Shown one piece after another: positions 19,678-30,084 of a DNA stretch of 64,000 bases. The stretch's first letter is position 1, and each line of letters starts with the position of its first letter. Location of the stretch: assembly GCF_041346945.1 (NCBI RefSeq), contig NZ_CP166850.1, positions 8,354,501-8,418,500 on the forward strand, given 5' to 3'. Both the position numbers and the translations under genes were made by a program. The notes beneath the pieces are model-generated. The model was given only the letters and a program-made list of their open reading frames with translations, was not told where the DNA came from and searched no databases. Source of the DNA: Amycolatopsis sp. cg9. GTDB taxonomy: Bacteria > Actinomycetota > Actinomycetes > Mycobacteriales > Pseudonocardiaceae.

Positions 19678-20015
19678 CCCCCTCGATCGGGCCCACAGGT
19701 CGCCAGGCTACCTCGGCCGCCCCCGCCCGTCGCCGAATTCCGGGTGCCGGCCGGGGCGCCTTGCCCCGTCCGCGCACTCCCCGCCTCGACGGCCGCGCCA
19801 GCAACCGCCGGAGGCGGCGCCGCCAGTTCCGCGCCGCGGCGAACTCGTGCTGGACCTCCGTCCGCCGCGCCGCCAGGTAGTCCCAAGAAATCATCACGCC
19901 TCCCGGTGCTCGTCGCCGGTGGGGTCACCGTGCCCGGGTGCCGTTCGGAAAACCTTGTGCGGACCTTGTACCGGCGGCGCCGATCCGCTAGGCCTGAGGG
20001 CAGGGAGGGGACGTC
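19678..20015. other. Intergenic region between membrane protein and BTAD genes
   Basis: This 338-bp gap holds the BTAD promoter (19966-19994). On the minus strand an ATG at about 19897 opens a peptide beginning MISWDYLAARRTEVQHEFAA, which looks like a real small actinobacterial protein. But the frame does not stop until 18845, inside the next gene, so it is either frameshifted or not a gene. Nothing else is visible. Confidence 0.4.
19966..19994 (+). promoter_or_regulatory. Candidate housekeeping promoter of the BTAD regulator
   Basis: A -35 TTGTAC (19966-19971), a 17-base spacer and a -10 TAGGCC (19989-19994) resemble HrdB-type promoters. They lead to a GGAGGGG ribosome site at about 20004-20010, 5 bases before the GTG at 20016. 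Confidence 0.45.
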
Positions 20016-22814
20016 GTGGTGGAACTGCGGGTGCTGGGTGCCGTCGAAGTCGTGGCCGGCGGGGTCCGGCTCGACATCGGGCACGCCCGGCAGCGGGACG
20101 TCCTGGCGGTGCTGTTGCTGGACGTCGGCCGGGCGGTGCCGATCGACCGGCTGATCGACCGCGTCTGGGGTGACCGGCCGCCGCGGCAGCCGAGGAACGC
20201 CCTCTACGCCTACGTCTCGCGGTTGCGCGGGCTGCTGGCTCCGCTGGGCGGGGTCACCATCGAACGCGACCGGAGCGGCTACGTCCTCGTCGCCGACCCG
20301 CTGACGGTCGACGTGCACCGGTTCGAGGCGCTGGTGCGGCGGGCGAGGGCGGCGGACGACCACTCGGCGCTCGCGCTGTACGACGAGGCGCTGGCCCTGT
20401 GGCGGGGCGAGCCGTTGAGCGAGCTGGACTCCACCTGGGTCGACGGCGTCCGCGCCGAGCTGGAGCGCAAGCGCGAAGCGGCCGAGCTGGACCGCGACGA
20501 CCTCCGGCTGCGGACCGGCGCCCACGCCGCGGTGCTCGCCCGGTCCGGGTCCGGCGGCGCGGCCGGGGAGCGCGCGGCGGCGCAGCGGATCGAGGCGCTC
20601 TACCTCGACGGACGCCCGGCCGACGCGCTGCGGGAGTACGAACGGGTCCGGTCACGGCTGGCCGACGAGCTCGGCGCCGACCCGGGTCCGCGCCTGCGCG
20701 GGGTGCACGAACGGATCCTGCGCGGCGGGCAGCCGCCGATCGCCCGGCAGCTCCCGGCCGCGCCGCCGTCCTTCACCGGGCGCGCCGGCGAACTCGCGGC
20801 GCTCGACCGGCTGCTCGCCGCCCCGGGCGCGGTGGCGGTCGTCTCCGGTGCCGGTGGCCTCGGGAAGACCTGGCTCGCCGTGCGGTGGGCGACCGGCCAC
20901 GCGAGCCGGTTCCCCGACGGGCAGCTCTACGCCGACCTCCGCGGTTTCGACCCGGCCCACGAACCGGTGCCCGCCGACCGAGCCCTGCGCGGCCTCCTCG
21001 GCGCGCTGGGCGTGGCCCCGGAGTCGATCCCGCCGGAACCGGACGCGCAAGCGGCGCTGTACCGGAGCCTCACCGCCCAGCGCCGGCTGCTCGTGCTGCT
21101 CGACAACGCCCGCGACACCGCGCACGTGACGCCGCTGCTCCCCGGCGGGTCCTCGTGTGCGGTCCTGATCACCAGCCGGCACGAGCTGGGCGGCCTGCTC
21201 ACCACCCGCGGCGCGGGCGCGCTGCCCCTGCGCACCCTGAACGAGCCCGAGGCTCGGGAACTGCTCGCGCACAAGCTGGGCGCGGCCCGGCTGGCGGCCG
21301 AACCCGAAGCCGCGCGGGAAATCCTGCGCCGGTGCGGCGGGCTGTCACTGGCGCTCGCGATCATCGCCGCCCGGGTCACGGCCCAGCCGGACCACCCGCT
21401 GGCCGCGCTCGCGGCCGAACTGCGCGAAAGCCGGCTGGACGCGTTGGACACCGGAGAGCTGTCCGCGAGCCTGCGCGCGGTGTTCGAGGTGTCCTACCGC
21501 TGCCTCGACGCCGGTGCCGCGACGGCGTTCCGCCTGCTCGGACCCGCTCCCGGCGGCGCCATCGGGCGCGCGGCCGCGACCGCGCTGGTCGGGGACGTCC
21601 GGCCGCTGCGCGCACTGTGCGCCGCGAACCTCCTGGCGGAGGATCCGCCGGGCCGGTTCCGGATGCACGACCTCGTCAAGCTCTACGCCGGCGAGCTCGC
21701 CGCCAAGACCGACGACCCCGGCACCCGGCTCGCCGCCTCGACCCGGCTGCTGGACCACTACCTGGGCTGGGCCTCGGCGGCCATGGACCGGTTCTCGCCC
21801 CACGAGCCGTACCTGCGCGAGCCCGCCGCGTGCCCGGCCGGGCCGCAGCCGGACTTCGCCGACGCCGGCGCCGCGAGGGCGTGGCTGGACGCCGAGCGGG
21901 CGACCATGCTGACGGCGGCCGTCCGTGCGCCGGCCGAACTGGCCGGGCACGTGGTCCGCCTGTCGGCGACGCTGTGGCGGTACCTGGAAGTCGCGGCGCT
22001 GAACCACGACGCGCTCGCCCTGCACTCGGCCGCGCTCGCCTCGACCCGCCCCGGCACGCCGGAACGGGGCTTCGCCGGCATGGCCGTCAGCACCGCCCTG
22101 ATCCAGCTCGGCCGCTACGACGAAGCCGCCGGCCACCTCGAACAAGCACTGTCCGTGGCCGTGGCGCGGGAAGACGACCTCCTCGAGAGCATGGTGCGCA
22201 ACGCCTTCGCGACGATCGACGACATGCGCGGCCGCCGCGCGGCGGCTCGGGAGCACCTCGGCCTCGCGCTCGCCGCCGCGCAGCGGACCGGCCACGCCCT
22301 GCTGGAAGGTATCGCCCTGTGCAACCTCGGCGAGCACCACCGCTGGTGCGGCGACTACGAAACGGCGGTCGGCTACCTGCAGCGCAGCGGACGGATCGCG
22401 CTGGACCTCGGGTCGGCCGGCCTCGGCGGACCGGTGCTGGCCACGCTGGGCGGCGCCTACGCCGGTCTCGGCCGCCACGAGGAGGCCGACGACCACTTCC
22501 GCCGCGCCCTGGAGTTCGCGAAGACCGGCCGAGACACGAACCTCGAAATCTCGGCTCTCAACGAATTCGCGGCCACGAAGACCGGCACCGAGGCGATCGC
22601 GTGGTACGAGCAGGCACTGGCACTCGCCGAGCGAACCGGTCACCTCCGCGAACGGGCCGTCGCCCACCACGGCTTGGGCCGGGCCCACCGGGCCGCCGGG
22701 AGCGGCTCCGAGGCGCAAGCGCACCTCGAAGCCGCCCTGACGGCGTACACCGAACTGGGCGGCCCGGGCGCCGACGAGGTGCGCGGCCTGCTCGACAGCC
22801 ACCGCTCGCCCTAG
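20016..22814 (+). CDS. AfsR-like BTAD-NB-ARC-TPR transcriptional regulator
   Basis: The 932-residue protein begins with an OmpR-like DNA-binding domain (about 1-95: LRVLGAVEVVAGGVRLDIG, PRQPRNALYAYVSRLRGLL). It continues with a bacterial transcriptional activation domain (about 96-245, ending ELGADPGPRLRGVHERIL), a STAND NTPase with Walker A SGAGGLGKTWLAV (Lys284), Walker B LLVLLDNA and the sensor ITSRHE, a winged-helix region with RMHDLVKLYA, and C-terminal TPRs (about 690-930, with repeats such as IALCNLGEHHRWCGDYETAV). These regulators activate secondary-metabolite or stress genes when the NTPase opens. The BTAD is about 15 residues shorter than usual around 170-190, where an HPLRERL-type helix is missing. 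A good GGAGGGG site supports the GTG start. Confidence 0.93.
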   Translation: MVELRVLGAVEVVAGGVRLDIGHARQRDVLAVLLLDVGRAVPIDRLIDRVWGDRPPRQPRNALYAYVSRLRGLLAPLGGVTIERDRSGYVLVADPLTVDVHRFEALVRRARAADDHSALALYDEALALWRGEPLSELDSTWVDGVRAELERKREAAELDRDDLRLRTGAHAAVLARSGSGGAAGERAAAQRIEALYLDGRPADALREYERVRSRLADELGADPGPRLRGVHERILRGGQPPIARQLPAAPPSFTGRAGELAALDRLLAAPGAVAVVSGAGGLGKTWLAVRWATGHASRFPDGQLYADLRGFDPAHEPVPADRALRGLLGALGVAPESIPPEPDAQAALYRSLTAQRRLLVLLDNARDTAHVTPLLPGGSSCAVLITSRHELGGLLTTRGAGALPLRTLNEPEARELLAHKLGAARLAAEPEAAREILRRCGGLSLALAIIAARVTAQPDHPLAALAAELRESRLDALDTGELSASLRAVFEVSYRCLDAGAATAFRLLGPAPGGAIGRAAATALVGDVRPLRALCAANLLAEDPPGRFRMHDLVKLYAGELAAKTDDPGTRLAASTRLLDHYLGWASAAMDRFSPHEPYLREPAACPAGPQPDFADAGAARAWLDAERATMLTAAVRAPAELAGHVVRLSATLWRYLEVAALNHDALALHSAALASTRPGTPERGFAGMAVSTALIQLGRYDEAAGHLEQALSVAVAREDDLLESMVRNAFATIDDMRGRRAAAREHLGLALAAAQRTGHALLEGIALCNLGEHHRWCGDYETAVGYLQRSGRIALDLGSAGLGGPVLATLGGAYAGLGRHEEADDHFRRALEFAKTGRDTNLEISALNEFAATKTGTEAIAWYEQALALAERTGHLRERAVAHHGLGRAHRAAGSGSEAQAHLEAALTAYTELGGPGADEVRGLLDSHRSP

Positions 22815-22831
22815 TCACCGCCGGGTCGGTG

Positions 22832-23299
22832 TCAGCAGGGAGTGGCCGACAAGCTGATGTACCAGACCGGATCCCAGTTGATGCCGATGTCGCCGGTGCC
22901 CGCCCACTGGCACCGGAGCACCTTGCCGTTCTGGTCGAGCAGCCTCATGCCCGCGTCCCCGGTCTGGCTGTTGGAGACGGATCCGTTCTGGCCGAACCAG
23001 TTGTTCAGCGAGTACGTGCCGTAGCTGTAGAACTCGAAGCGCCAGCTGCCGGTGCTGTCGTCGTTCGTGGTGGTGCACGCGTAGCCGCTCGGGCAGTCGA
23101 GCGACGAGCCGTGCGGAACCCGGTACCGCCGGCTCGCGGCCGGCCACGTCGTCGGCTCCGCGGCCGCGACCGACGCGGCCTTGCCGACACCGTCGCTCGC
23201 CCTCTCCGCCGGCGCGGCCTGCGCGGGCAGGACTCCGGTGGCCAGAAAGCCCAGCACGAGCCCGAAGACCGCGGTCATCCGGCGTGGTCGAATTTTCAC
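22832..23299 (-). CDS. Secreted small protein, peptidase-inhibitor I36-like
   Basis: The 155-residue precursor has a clear Sec signal (MKIRPRRMTAVFGLVLGFLA, cleavage near AQA-AP). The mature part is rich in aromatic residues and has Cys residues near CPSGYACTT, VLRCQW and the C-terminus. FYSYGTYSLNNWFGQNGSVS followed by GMRLLDQNG resembles the beta/gamma-crystallin-like proteins that actinomycetes secrete and that are often assigned to inhibitor family I36. Extracellular and possibly inhibitory or cell-wall associated. It converges on the BTAD gene (17-bp gap). No sigma-54 motif is seen upstream. Confidence 0.8.
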   Translation of the reverse strand: MKIRPRRMTAVFGLVLGFLATGVLPAQAAPAERASDGVGKAASVAAAEPTTWPAASRRYRVPHGSSLDCPSGYACTTTNDDSTGSWRFEFYSYGTYSLNNWFGQNGSVSNSQTGDAGMRLLDQNGKVLRCQWAGTGDIGINWDPVWYISLSATPC

Positions 23300-23301
23300 A
23301 G

Positions 23302-23684
23302 CTATCCCCCCAAGTTGGCTGAAATCGCACCGTACCGGACAGTTCGGGCAGAGATCAAGTCAGCGAGAGTCCGGCAACCGGTTCCGCCGGCAGGTGAGGT
23401 CGGCGCGACGCCCAGCTGCCGGGCGGCATCGGCCTGCAGCCGTTCGACGTAGCCCTCGGCTTGGTTGGCCAACCCGCTTTCGCCGAGGCTCAGCCCCCAG
23501 GAGGCCGGCCACCTCCAGAAGCGTCCCCGCGATCCCGGCCGGTGCAGGTGGACCCGTCGTGGGTCGTCCCGGCCAGGACCAGGTTCCCCGGCACGTCGCC
23601 CGTCATCGTGGTGAGCACCCGGGGCGGGCCGGTGATCCCTTGCCCGATTGTGGCCACGGTGCGGTCGCCGGGCACCGGTAACAC
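23302..23684 (-). pseudogene. Frameshifted small gene remnant
   Basis: On the minus strand a GTG at 23684 opens VLPVPGDRTVATIGQG and then PGNLVLAGTTHDGSTCTG with good actinomycete codon use, but stops at 23490. A second frame continues the protein-like character with WGLSLGESGLANQAEGYVER and RLQADAARQLG to a stop at 23302. A single frameshift at about 23520 would join them. The family is not recognised. It lies between the I36-like gene and the sigma-54 promoter at 23732 and points away from it. It could also be chance, since the stretch is only 380 bp. Confidence 0.3.
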
Positions 23685-23731
23685 TCCGCCCGCTTCGGCC
23701 GTTTCGTAGGCGTGGGGTGGAGCTCCGGTGC

Positions 23732-23747
23732 TGGCCCGCATCTTGCA
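23732..23747 (+). promoter_or_regulatory. Sigma-54 promoter P1
   Basis: TGGCCCG-CATC-TTGCA matches the -24/-12 consensus TGGCACG-N4-TTGCW at all invariant positions, with GG and GC 10 bases apart. The predicted start is near 23758, 30 bases before the ATG at 23788, which has a GGAAAGGG ribosome site. It shares CTGGCCCG-NN-TCTTGC with the two other sigma-54 sites in the window. Confidence 0.88.
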
Positions 23748-23787
23748 GGACGAGGGCCGACACCCGGAGCTTCGGAAAGGGTCGGCC

Positions 23788-25839
23788 ATGACGGCATCTC
23801 CCGCGGCGGTGCTCGAACACCGCGTTCCGTCCGGCGGCACGCGCGGCGGCAGGCTGGTCGTCGCGAAGCTGCCGCAGCTGGCGAACCACCGCGGCAGCGG
23901 GCCCGACCTGGTGCTGCGGTGGGGACCGATGCCGCCCGCCGCGACCGTCGACGTCGTCGTGCACCTGCACGGCTTCTCCGCGCGCGGGGCTCGGATGACG
24001 CTGCCCGGCGACAAGGAACCCCGTAGCGGGCTCGATCTGGCGGATCCCGCGAACCCGTCGGCGCGGGGCAGGCGCACACCCACGCTGCTCGTCCTCCCCC
24101 GCGGGCACTTCCACGGCGGGAAGTCCGGCAACGGCTACAGCTTCCCCGCGCTGACCTCGCCGGGAGCGCTCGCGCGCCTGGTCGGCGACGCGCTGCGCCG
24201 GTTCTCCGCCGCGACCGGCGTGCGTGCCACGCGCGGCAAGCTCATCCTCACCGCGCACTCCGGCGGCGGGGCGGCCCTCATGGCGATCCTGCGGCACGCC
24301 GACCCGGACGAAGTGCACGCGTTCGACGCGCTCTACACCGATCCGGCGCCGCTGATCGCCTGGGCGCGCAAGCGGAAGGCCGCCGGGACGGGGGCGCTGC
24401 GCGTGCTGTTCCGGCCGGGTGAGCCGACCGCCGCCGCCAGTCTGCGGGTCGCCGCCGCCCTCGCGCCGGGGACGCGGACCTTCCGGGTGGAGCGCACGCG
24501 CGTCGCGCACGACGACATCGCGCGGACTTTCGGGTGGCGGCTGCTCGCCGATCCCGGTGCGGACCTGCCGGAGACCGGCCGGCCCGGCGGGCCGGAGCAC
24601 GAGACGCCGTCGCCGGGCGAAGCGCAGCCGCTGTGCGAAGCGATCGCCAAGGTGGCGCGCGAGCAGTTCCGGCGCTGGCGGCCGGGCGGCGGGACCGCGC
24701 TGACGGAGACCGACGCGGCGGCCTCGGCGATCCTGCGCGAGTACTACCGCGAGGGGATCGGCGCGACGGTGACCGACGCCCAGCTGCGGAGCACGACCTA
24801 CCAGGCGGGCCACCCGTGGAGCGCGGTGTTCGTGTCGTACGCGCTGCGGAAGGCCGGGGCCGGGTCCGCGTTCACCTATTCGGCGGCGCACCAGTCCTAC
24901 ATCCGGGCGGCGCGGGCCAACCGGCTGCGCCGGGACGCCGCGAACCCGTTCTGGGCGTTCCGGGCCACCGAAGTCGCGCCGCGGGCCGGCGACCTCGTGT
25001 GCGCGTCGCGGCAGGACAGCGGCGCGACCTACGACAACATCGGGGACGCGCGGTACCGGGCCACGCACTGCGACGTGGTGACCGACGTGCGGCCGGGCCG
25101 GATCCGGGTGGTCGGCGGCAACGTCGGCCAGACGGTCGGCGAGAAGTCGCTGACCACGCGGCCGGACGGGAAGCTCGACCTCACCGGCGCGCAGAGCCGG
25201 TTCTTCGCGGTCATCACCTGCCGCCGCGGCACCCCGCGGCAACCGCCGCCGGCGACCGGCCGGGACGCCCGGATCCGGCGGGTGATGGACCTGCTCGTGC
25301 ACACCTACCACTACCCGGTCGCCGGGGCGGCCGGCGTCGTGGGCAACCTGATCGCCGAGTCGGGGGTGCAGCCGGACCGGATCGAGGGCAGCCGGGAGGA
25401 CACCCCGATGCGGTCCGCCGACTTCTCCGGCCGGGTCCGGGACTTCACGCCGGACGAGGTGCGGGACCGGAGCACGACCGCGCGCACCGGGCCGCGGCTG
25501 CCGGGCATCGGGCTCGCGCAGTGGACGAGCGCGAACCGCCGGGCGGGGTTGTTCCGGCACAGCTTCCGCGGCCGGGTACCGGGCTCGGCCATTCTGTCCG
25601 ATTTGGACGCTCAGGTGGACTACCTGGTCACCGAGCTGCGCCGGGACTACGCCGCCGTCGACGCGGTGCTGCGCTCCCCCGGCGTGACCGCCGACCGGGC
25701 GGCCGACGTGGTGGTGCTGCGGTTCGAACGACCGGCCGCGGTGCTGAACCGGCCGGTGGGCGATCCGGGCGTCCAGGAGGTGCTCACCCGTCGCCGGGCG
25801 CACGCCGCGCGGGCGCTCGCGATCCACCGGTCTCGATGA
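23788..25839 (+). CDS. Hydrolase-DUF2272-lysozyme multidomain protein
   Basis: Three modules are visible in 683 residues. Residues 40-265 are an alpha/beta-hydrolase: oxyanion-type HLHGFSARG, then the nucleophile elbow TAHSGGGAAL. Residues 285-470 look like a DUF2272/CHAP-related domain: HPWSAVFVSYALRKAGAG, RAGDLVCASRQDS, THCDVVTDV and VVGGNVGQTVGEKSL. Residues 480-630 match the phage tail lysozyme type: VVGNLIAESGVQPDRIEG and LPGIGLAQWTSANRR. No signal peptide or membrane helix is present. A frame extension to 23728 is rejected because it contains promoter P1. Predicted activity is ester or peptide cleavage plus peptidoglycan cutting. It is the first gene of the rightward sigma-54 unit that ends with the enhancer-binding protein. 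Confidence 0.88.
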   Translation: MTASPAAVLEHRVPSGGTRGGRLVVAKLPQLANHRGSGPDLVLRWGPMPPAATVDVVVHLHGFSARGARMTLPGDKEPRSGLDLADPANPSARGRRTPTLLVLPRGHFHGGKSGNGYSFPALTSPGALARLVGDALRRFSAATGVRATRGKLILTAHSGGGAALMAILRHADPDEVHAFDALYTDPAPLIAWARKRKAAGTGALRVLFRPGEPTAAASLRVAAALAPGTRTFRVERTRVAHDDIARTFGWRLLADPGADLPETGRPGGPEHETPSPGEAQPLCEAIAKVAREQFRRWRPGGGTALTETDAAASAILREYYREGIGATVTDAQLRSTTYQAGHPWSAVFVSYALRKAGAGSAFTYSAAHQSYIRAARANRLRRDAANPFWAFRATEVAPRAGDLVCASRQDSGATYDNIGDARYRATHCDVVTDVRPGRIRVVGGNVGQTVGEKSLTTRPDGKLDLTGAQSRFFAVITCRRGTPRQPPPATGRDARIRRVMDLLVHTYHYPVAGAAGVVGNLIAESGVQPDRIEGSREDTPMRSADFSGRVRDFTPDEVRDRSTTARTGPRLPGIGLAQWTSANRRAGLFRHSFRGRVPGSAILSDLDAQVDYLVTELRRDYAAVDAVLRSPGVTADRAADVVVLRFERPAAVLNRPVGDPGVQEVLTRRRAHAARALAIHRSR

Positions 25840-25850
25840 AGGGACGTGCT

Positions 25851-26327
25851 GTGAAGGATTTCTGGTTCGAAATATTCTCCACCGAAGACGGCGACTACGG
25901 CTGGGTGTGCTTCTCGGGCCGCCGCGGCAAGCGGCGTGAACTGGCCCGGTCGAGCCGGCTCTACAAGAGCGTCAAGAAGACCCGCCGAGCGATCGGGAAG
26001 GTGCGGGGCGCCGGGATCGGCCGCCCGTTCACCCTGCCGCGCACCTCGTTCGAGTTCGTTCCCGGGGTGGTGCCGCTGACCAGCCGAGAAGCGCCGTCGC
26101 GCAGCCGGCGCGGCGCGGCGAAGGGTCTGGTCGGCCCCCGGCCGGGACCGGCCGCCGGGCCAGCACCAGCACCGGGCGCCGGGACACAGCCGCCGGCAAC
26201 CCCCGCAGCGGACGCCGGGCAGCCGCAGGCGGAACCGGCGGCCGGCTCCGGGCCATCGGAAGCGCCGTCGCGGCAGGGAAAGCCGCGGCCCACGCGCACC
26301 CGGAAGCCGAAGGTGACCGCGCAGTGA
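25851..26327 (+). CDS. Small basic protein, DUF1508/YegP-like N-terminus
   Basis: The 158-residue protein has a compact N-terminal domain (KDFWFEIFSTEDGDYGWVCF, LARSSRLYKSVKKTRRAIGK) that resembles one DUF1508 (YegP) repeat: a beta hairpin followed by a YKS-containing helix. The rest is a disordered Pro/Ala/Gly tail ending in basic PRPTRTRKPKVTAQ. I chose the GTG at 25851, which has AAGGGA 6 bases upstream. An ATG at 25836 overlaps the preceding stop (ATGA) and would add 5 residues. It lies between the lysozyme-type protein and the enhancer-binding protein in one operon. Function unknown; the basic tail could bind nucleic acid or cell wall. Confidence 0.72.
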   Translation: MKDFWFEIFSTEDGDYGWVCFSGRRGKRRELARSSRLYKSVKKTRRAIGKVRGAGIGRPFTLPRTSFEFVPGVVPLTSREAPSRSRRGAAKGLVGPRPGPAAGPAPAPGAGTQPPATPAADAGQPQAEPAAGSGPSEAPSRQGKPRPTRTRKPKVTAQ

Positions 26328-26346
26328 TCCGCGCGCGGCGCCGGCG

Positions 26347-27579
<1,233 letters not shown>

Positions 27580-28293
27580 GGCGGAGGAAGTTCTCGCCCA
27601 GCACCAGGGCCTCCGCCGCCGGCGGCAGCCGCAGCAGCCGGACCTTCGCCAGCTCCAGGCCGGGGTGCAGCCACGGTCCGTCCGACCCGAACAGCACCTT
27701 CTCCGGGCCGGCCAGCCCGATCGCGCGCTCCAGCAGGTCGAACCGGCGCACCCCGGACGTGTCGGTGTGCACGTTGGGGTGTTCGGCGAGCACGCCGGTG
27801 AACGCGAGCTGCGCGCTCCAGTCGTCGGCGAAGCTGCCCAGGTGCGGCACGATGAAGTCGACGCCGGGGAACTCGGTCGCGAGCAGCTCGGCCGCGGCCG
27901 CCTCGCCGGCGACGTCGTACAGCACCGGCAGCCGGAACTCCGCCGCGACCTCGCAGATCTCCCGGCTGATCCGGGCGTCGTGGCGGTGCACCTTGATGCC
28001 GCAGAACCCGTACCCGGTCACGGCGCGGTGCACCAGCGAGCGGACCCGGCCGCGGTCGCGCTCGGCGTGCACGAACGCGAAGCCGAAGAACCGGCCGGGC
28101 CGCGCGGCGACGATCCGGCCGACCGCTTCGTTGGCGGCGGCGTAGTCGGAGTGGAAGGCGGCGAACAGCGTCGAAGCGCCGATCCCCGCCTCGGCGCAGC
28201 GCCGCAGGTAGCGGGACAGCGGTGCCGAGGTGTCCCACGGCCCGCTGAACCCGTCTCCGGGACCCGCGTGGCAATGCGCGTCGATGACCCGCA

Positions 28294-30084
28294 TCAGGAG
28301 CGGTAGGCACCGTGGCGCTCGCGCACCGGCGCCGGCGCGGCGTCGCGGCGGGTCAGGTCCACCCCGCTCACCGCGCGGTAGGCGTAGATGTAGCCCTTCA
28401 CCTCCGCGCGGAAGTACCGGGCCCACTGCGCCGCGTTCTCCGGGTTGATCACCACGCTCCACGCGGCGAACCGGATGCTGAGCAGCAGCTGCTCGCCGAA
28501 CACCGCCAGGTCGCGGAAGTGCTGCACCGACACGTCCGTCCAGTGCTGCAGCCGGTTCATCGCCTCGACCCGGTCCATCCACCCTTCCGGGTAGGCCACC
28601 ATGGTCCGGGTCGCCAGGAAGTCCTTCAGCTCCGGGCGGGCCAGGATCCATTCGGCCATCAGCATCTCGTGGCGCGCGGTCCACGGCAGGTCGCCGTACT
28701 GGTTGTGCGCGCCCTGGGTCAGCAGCAGGTGCGTCTCCTTCAACGCGTTCAGCATCCCGAACCCGTCGGCGATGACCGTGGTGTCGTCGTCGCACCGGTA
28801 GAACACTTCGCACAGCGACAGGAGGTTGTGGAACGCGTCGAGGAACCGCGACCGGCTGTCCGCGCCCCGCACGGGCGGGCCCTGCCGGGTCGAGAGCTCC
28901 AGCCCGTAGGCGTGGTCGTACTCGTAGGCCCGGCGGGACATCGTGAGCCGGTGCTGCTCGTCCTGGATCCAGCCCCACACGAGGTTGTTGAGCGGCCGCA
29001 GCGGATCGATGTCCAGGCCGGCCAGCGGATCCCGGCGCGGGGAGCCCGCCGTCCGGTTCTGGAACCGCCAGCTGATCGCCCGCAACGCCTGCAGCGGTCC
29101 CGCTTCGTCGGTCCAGAACGACCAGATCAACTCGAGGAAGCACGGGTGCACGAGCTTGTCGGCCAGGATCCCGAAGCAGGCTTCCGCGTCCTCGTCGTCG
29201 TTCGCCTTCCCCGTCACCGCCACGTCCCGCAGCTGGAGCCGGATCAGCCCGAGGTAGGGCAGGACGTCCAGGCTGCCCCCGCCGTTGCCGCGGTCGACCT
29301 GGACGAGGTAGTCGCGGAACTCCCGCTCGATGTCGTTCTGGCTGACCGTCCGGTTGAGCCGGCGGGACTCCTCGGCGACGTCGACCCCGTCGAACACCCG
29401 GCGCCGGTCGACCCCGCAGTTGACCATCAGGAAGACCTCGGCCGCGGCCTTGAGCAGGCGGTAGCGGTTGACGTTCGGGAACGGCAGCCCGGCGCGGCGG
29501 TCGGCCTTGACCAGCTTGTGCCGTTCGCGCCCGCTGAGCTGCCCGGGCGCGTCACCGCACATCACCTGGTCGACGAACCGGCTGAAGCTCTCGAAGCCGA
29601 TCGCGGTGGTGCTGTTGCGGATCGCGACCCACAGCGACTGGTCTTCGGTGGGCGGCACCTGGGCGCGCTTGAGGGTGACGGCGACGTCGTCGCCGGCCGC
29701 GAACGGGCGCGGCGCGACCTCGATGGGCCCGGCTTCGGCGACGAGCTCGGGTTCCGCGCTCACCCCCGGACCGTCGACGACCGGGACCAGCCGGAGTTCG
29801 ACGGTCCACGAGCCGACCGCCAGCGGCGTGGTGTCGAGCGTGGCCCGCAGCACCACGTCGTCGTCCGCGGCACCGTCCACCCGGTCGCCGATGACGTTGG
29901 TGGCGCCGAGCAGGGCGATCCGGGTGTCCTGTTCGGACAGCACCACCGGGCCGGTGACCGTCCAGGACACCTCGTAGGTGCGGTTCCCGTTCGACAGGGT
30001 GGCTTCGAGCAGCACGATGCCGCCCGCGGTGGTGCGCATCGGCTGCGCCGTGAGCACGAGCGTGGGTCGGTCATTGACGTCCAC
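28294..30084 (-). CDS. Unknown 596-residue protein of the sigma-54 operon
   Basis: I do not recognise a family. Residues 1-130 look like a beta-rich Ig-like domain (LVLTAQPMRTTAGGIVLLEA, SWTVELRLVPVVDG). The remaining 460 residues are mostly helical and carry conserved-looking segments such as RLLKAAAEVFLMVNCGV, FLELIWSFWTDEAGPLQA, DPLRPLNNLVWGWIQDEQHR and WTARHEMLMAEWILARPELK. No signal peptide, membrane helix or catalytic signature is seen. It overlaps the metallopeptidase-like gene by 14 bases and the amidohydrolase by 1, so all are co-translated. A structural or scaffold role is a guess. Confidence 0.85.
   Translation of the reverse strand: MDVNDRPTLVLTAQPMRTTAGGIVLLEATLSNGNRTYEVSWTVTGPVVLSEQDTRIALLGATNVIGDRVDGAADDDVVLRATLDTTPLAVGSWTVELRLVPVVDGPGVSAEPELVAEAGPIEVAPRPFAAGDDVAVTLKRAQVPPTEDQSLWVAIRNSTTAIGFESFSRFVDQVMCGDAPGQLSGRERHKLVKADRRAGLPFPNVNRYRLLKAAAEVFLMVNCGVDRRRVFDGVDVAEESRRLNRTVSQNDIEREFRDYLVQVDRGNGGGSLDVLPYLGLIRLQLRDVAVTGKANDDEDAEACFGILADKLVHPCFLELIWSFWTDEAGPLQALRAISWRFQNRTAGSPRRDPLAGLDIDPLRPLNNLVWGWIQDEQHRLTMSRRAYEYDHAYGLELSTRQGPPVRGADSRSRFLDAFHNLLSLCEVFYRCDDDTTVIADGFGMLNALKETHLLLTQGAHNQYGDLPWTARHEMLMAEWILARPELKDFLATRTMVAYPEGWMDRVEAMNRLQHWTDVSVQHFRDLAVFGEQLLLSIRFAAWSVVINPENAAQWARYFRAEVKGYIYAYRAVSGVDLTRRDAAPAPVRERHGAYRS

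Noticed and set aside
18845-19897. Minus-strand frame beginning MISWDYLAARRTEV
   Set aside because: The start looks real but the frame runs on into the membrane-protein gene without a stop; not called as a gene.
23728-23787. N-terminal extension of the lysozyme-type protein
   Set aside because: It would contain promoter P1, and the ATG at 23788 has a proper ribosome site.
24534-26327. 597-residue plus-strand frame over the lysozyme-type gene
   Set aside because: Only its last 158 codons have protein character; the rest is a shadow of the 23788-25839 gene.
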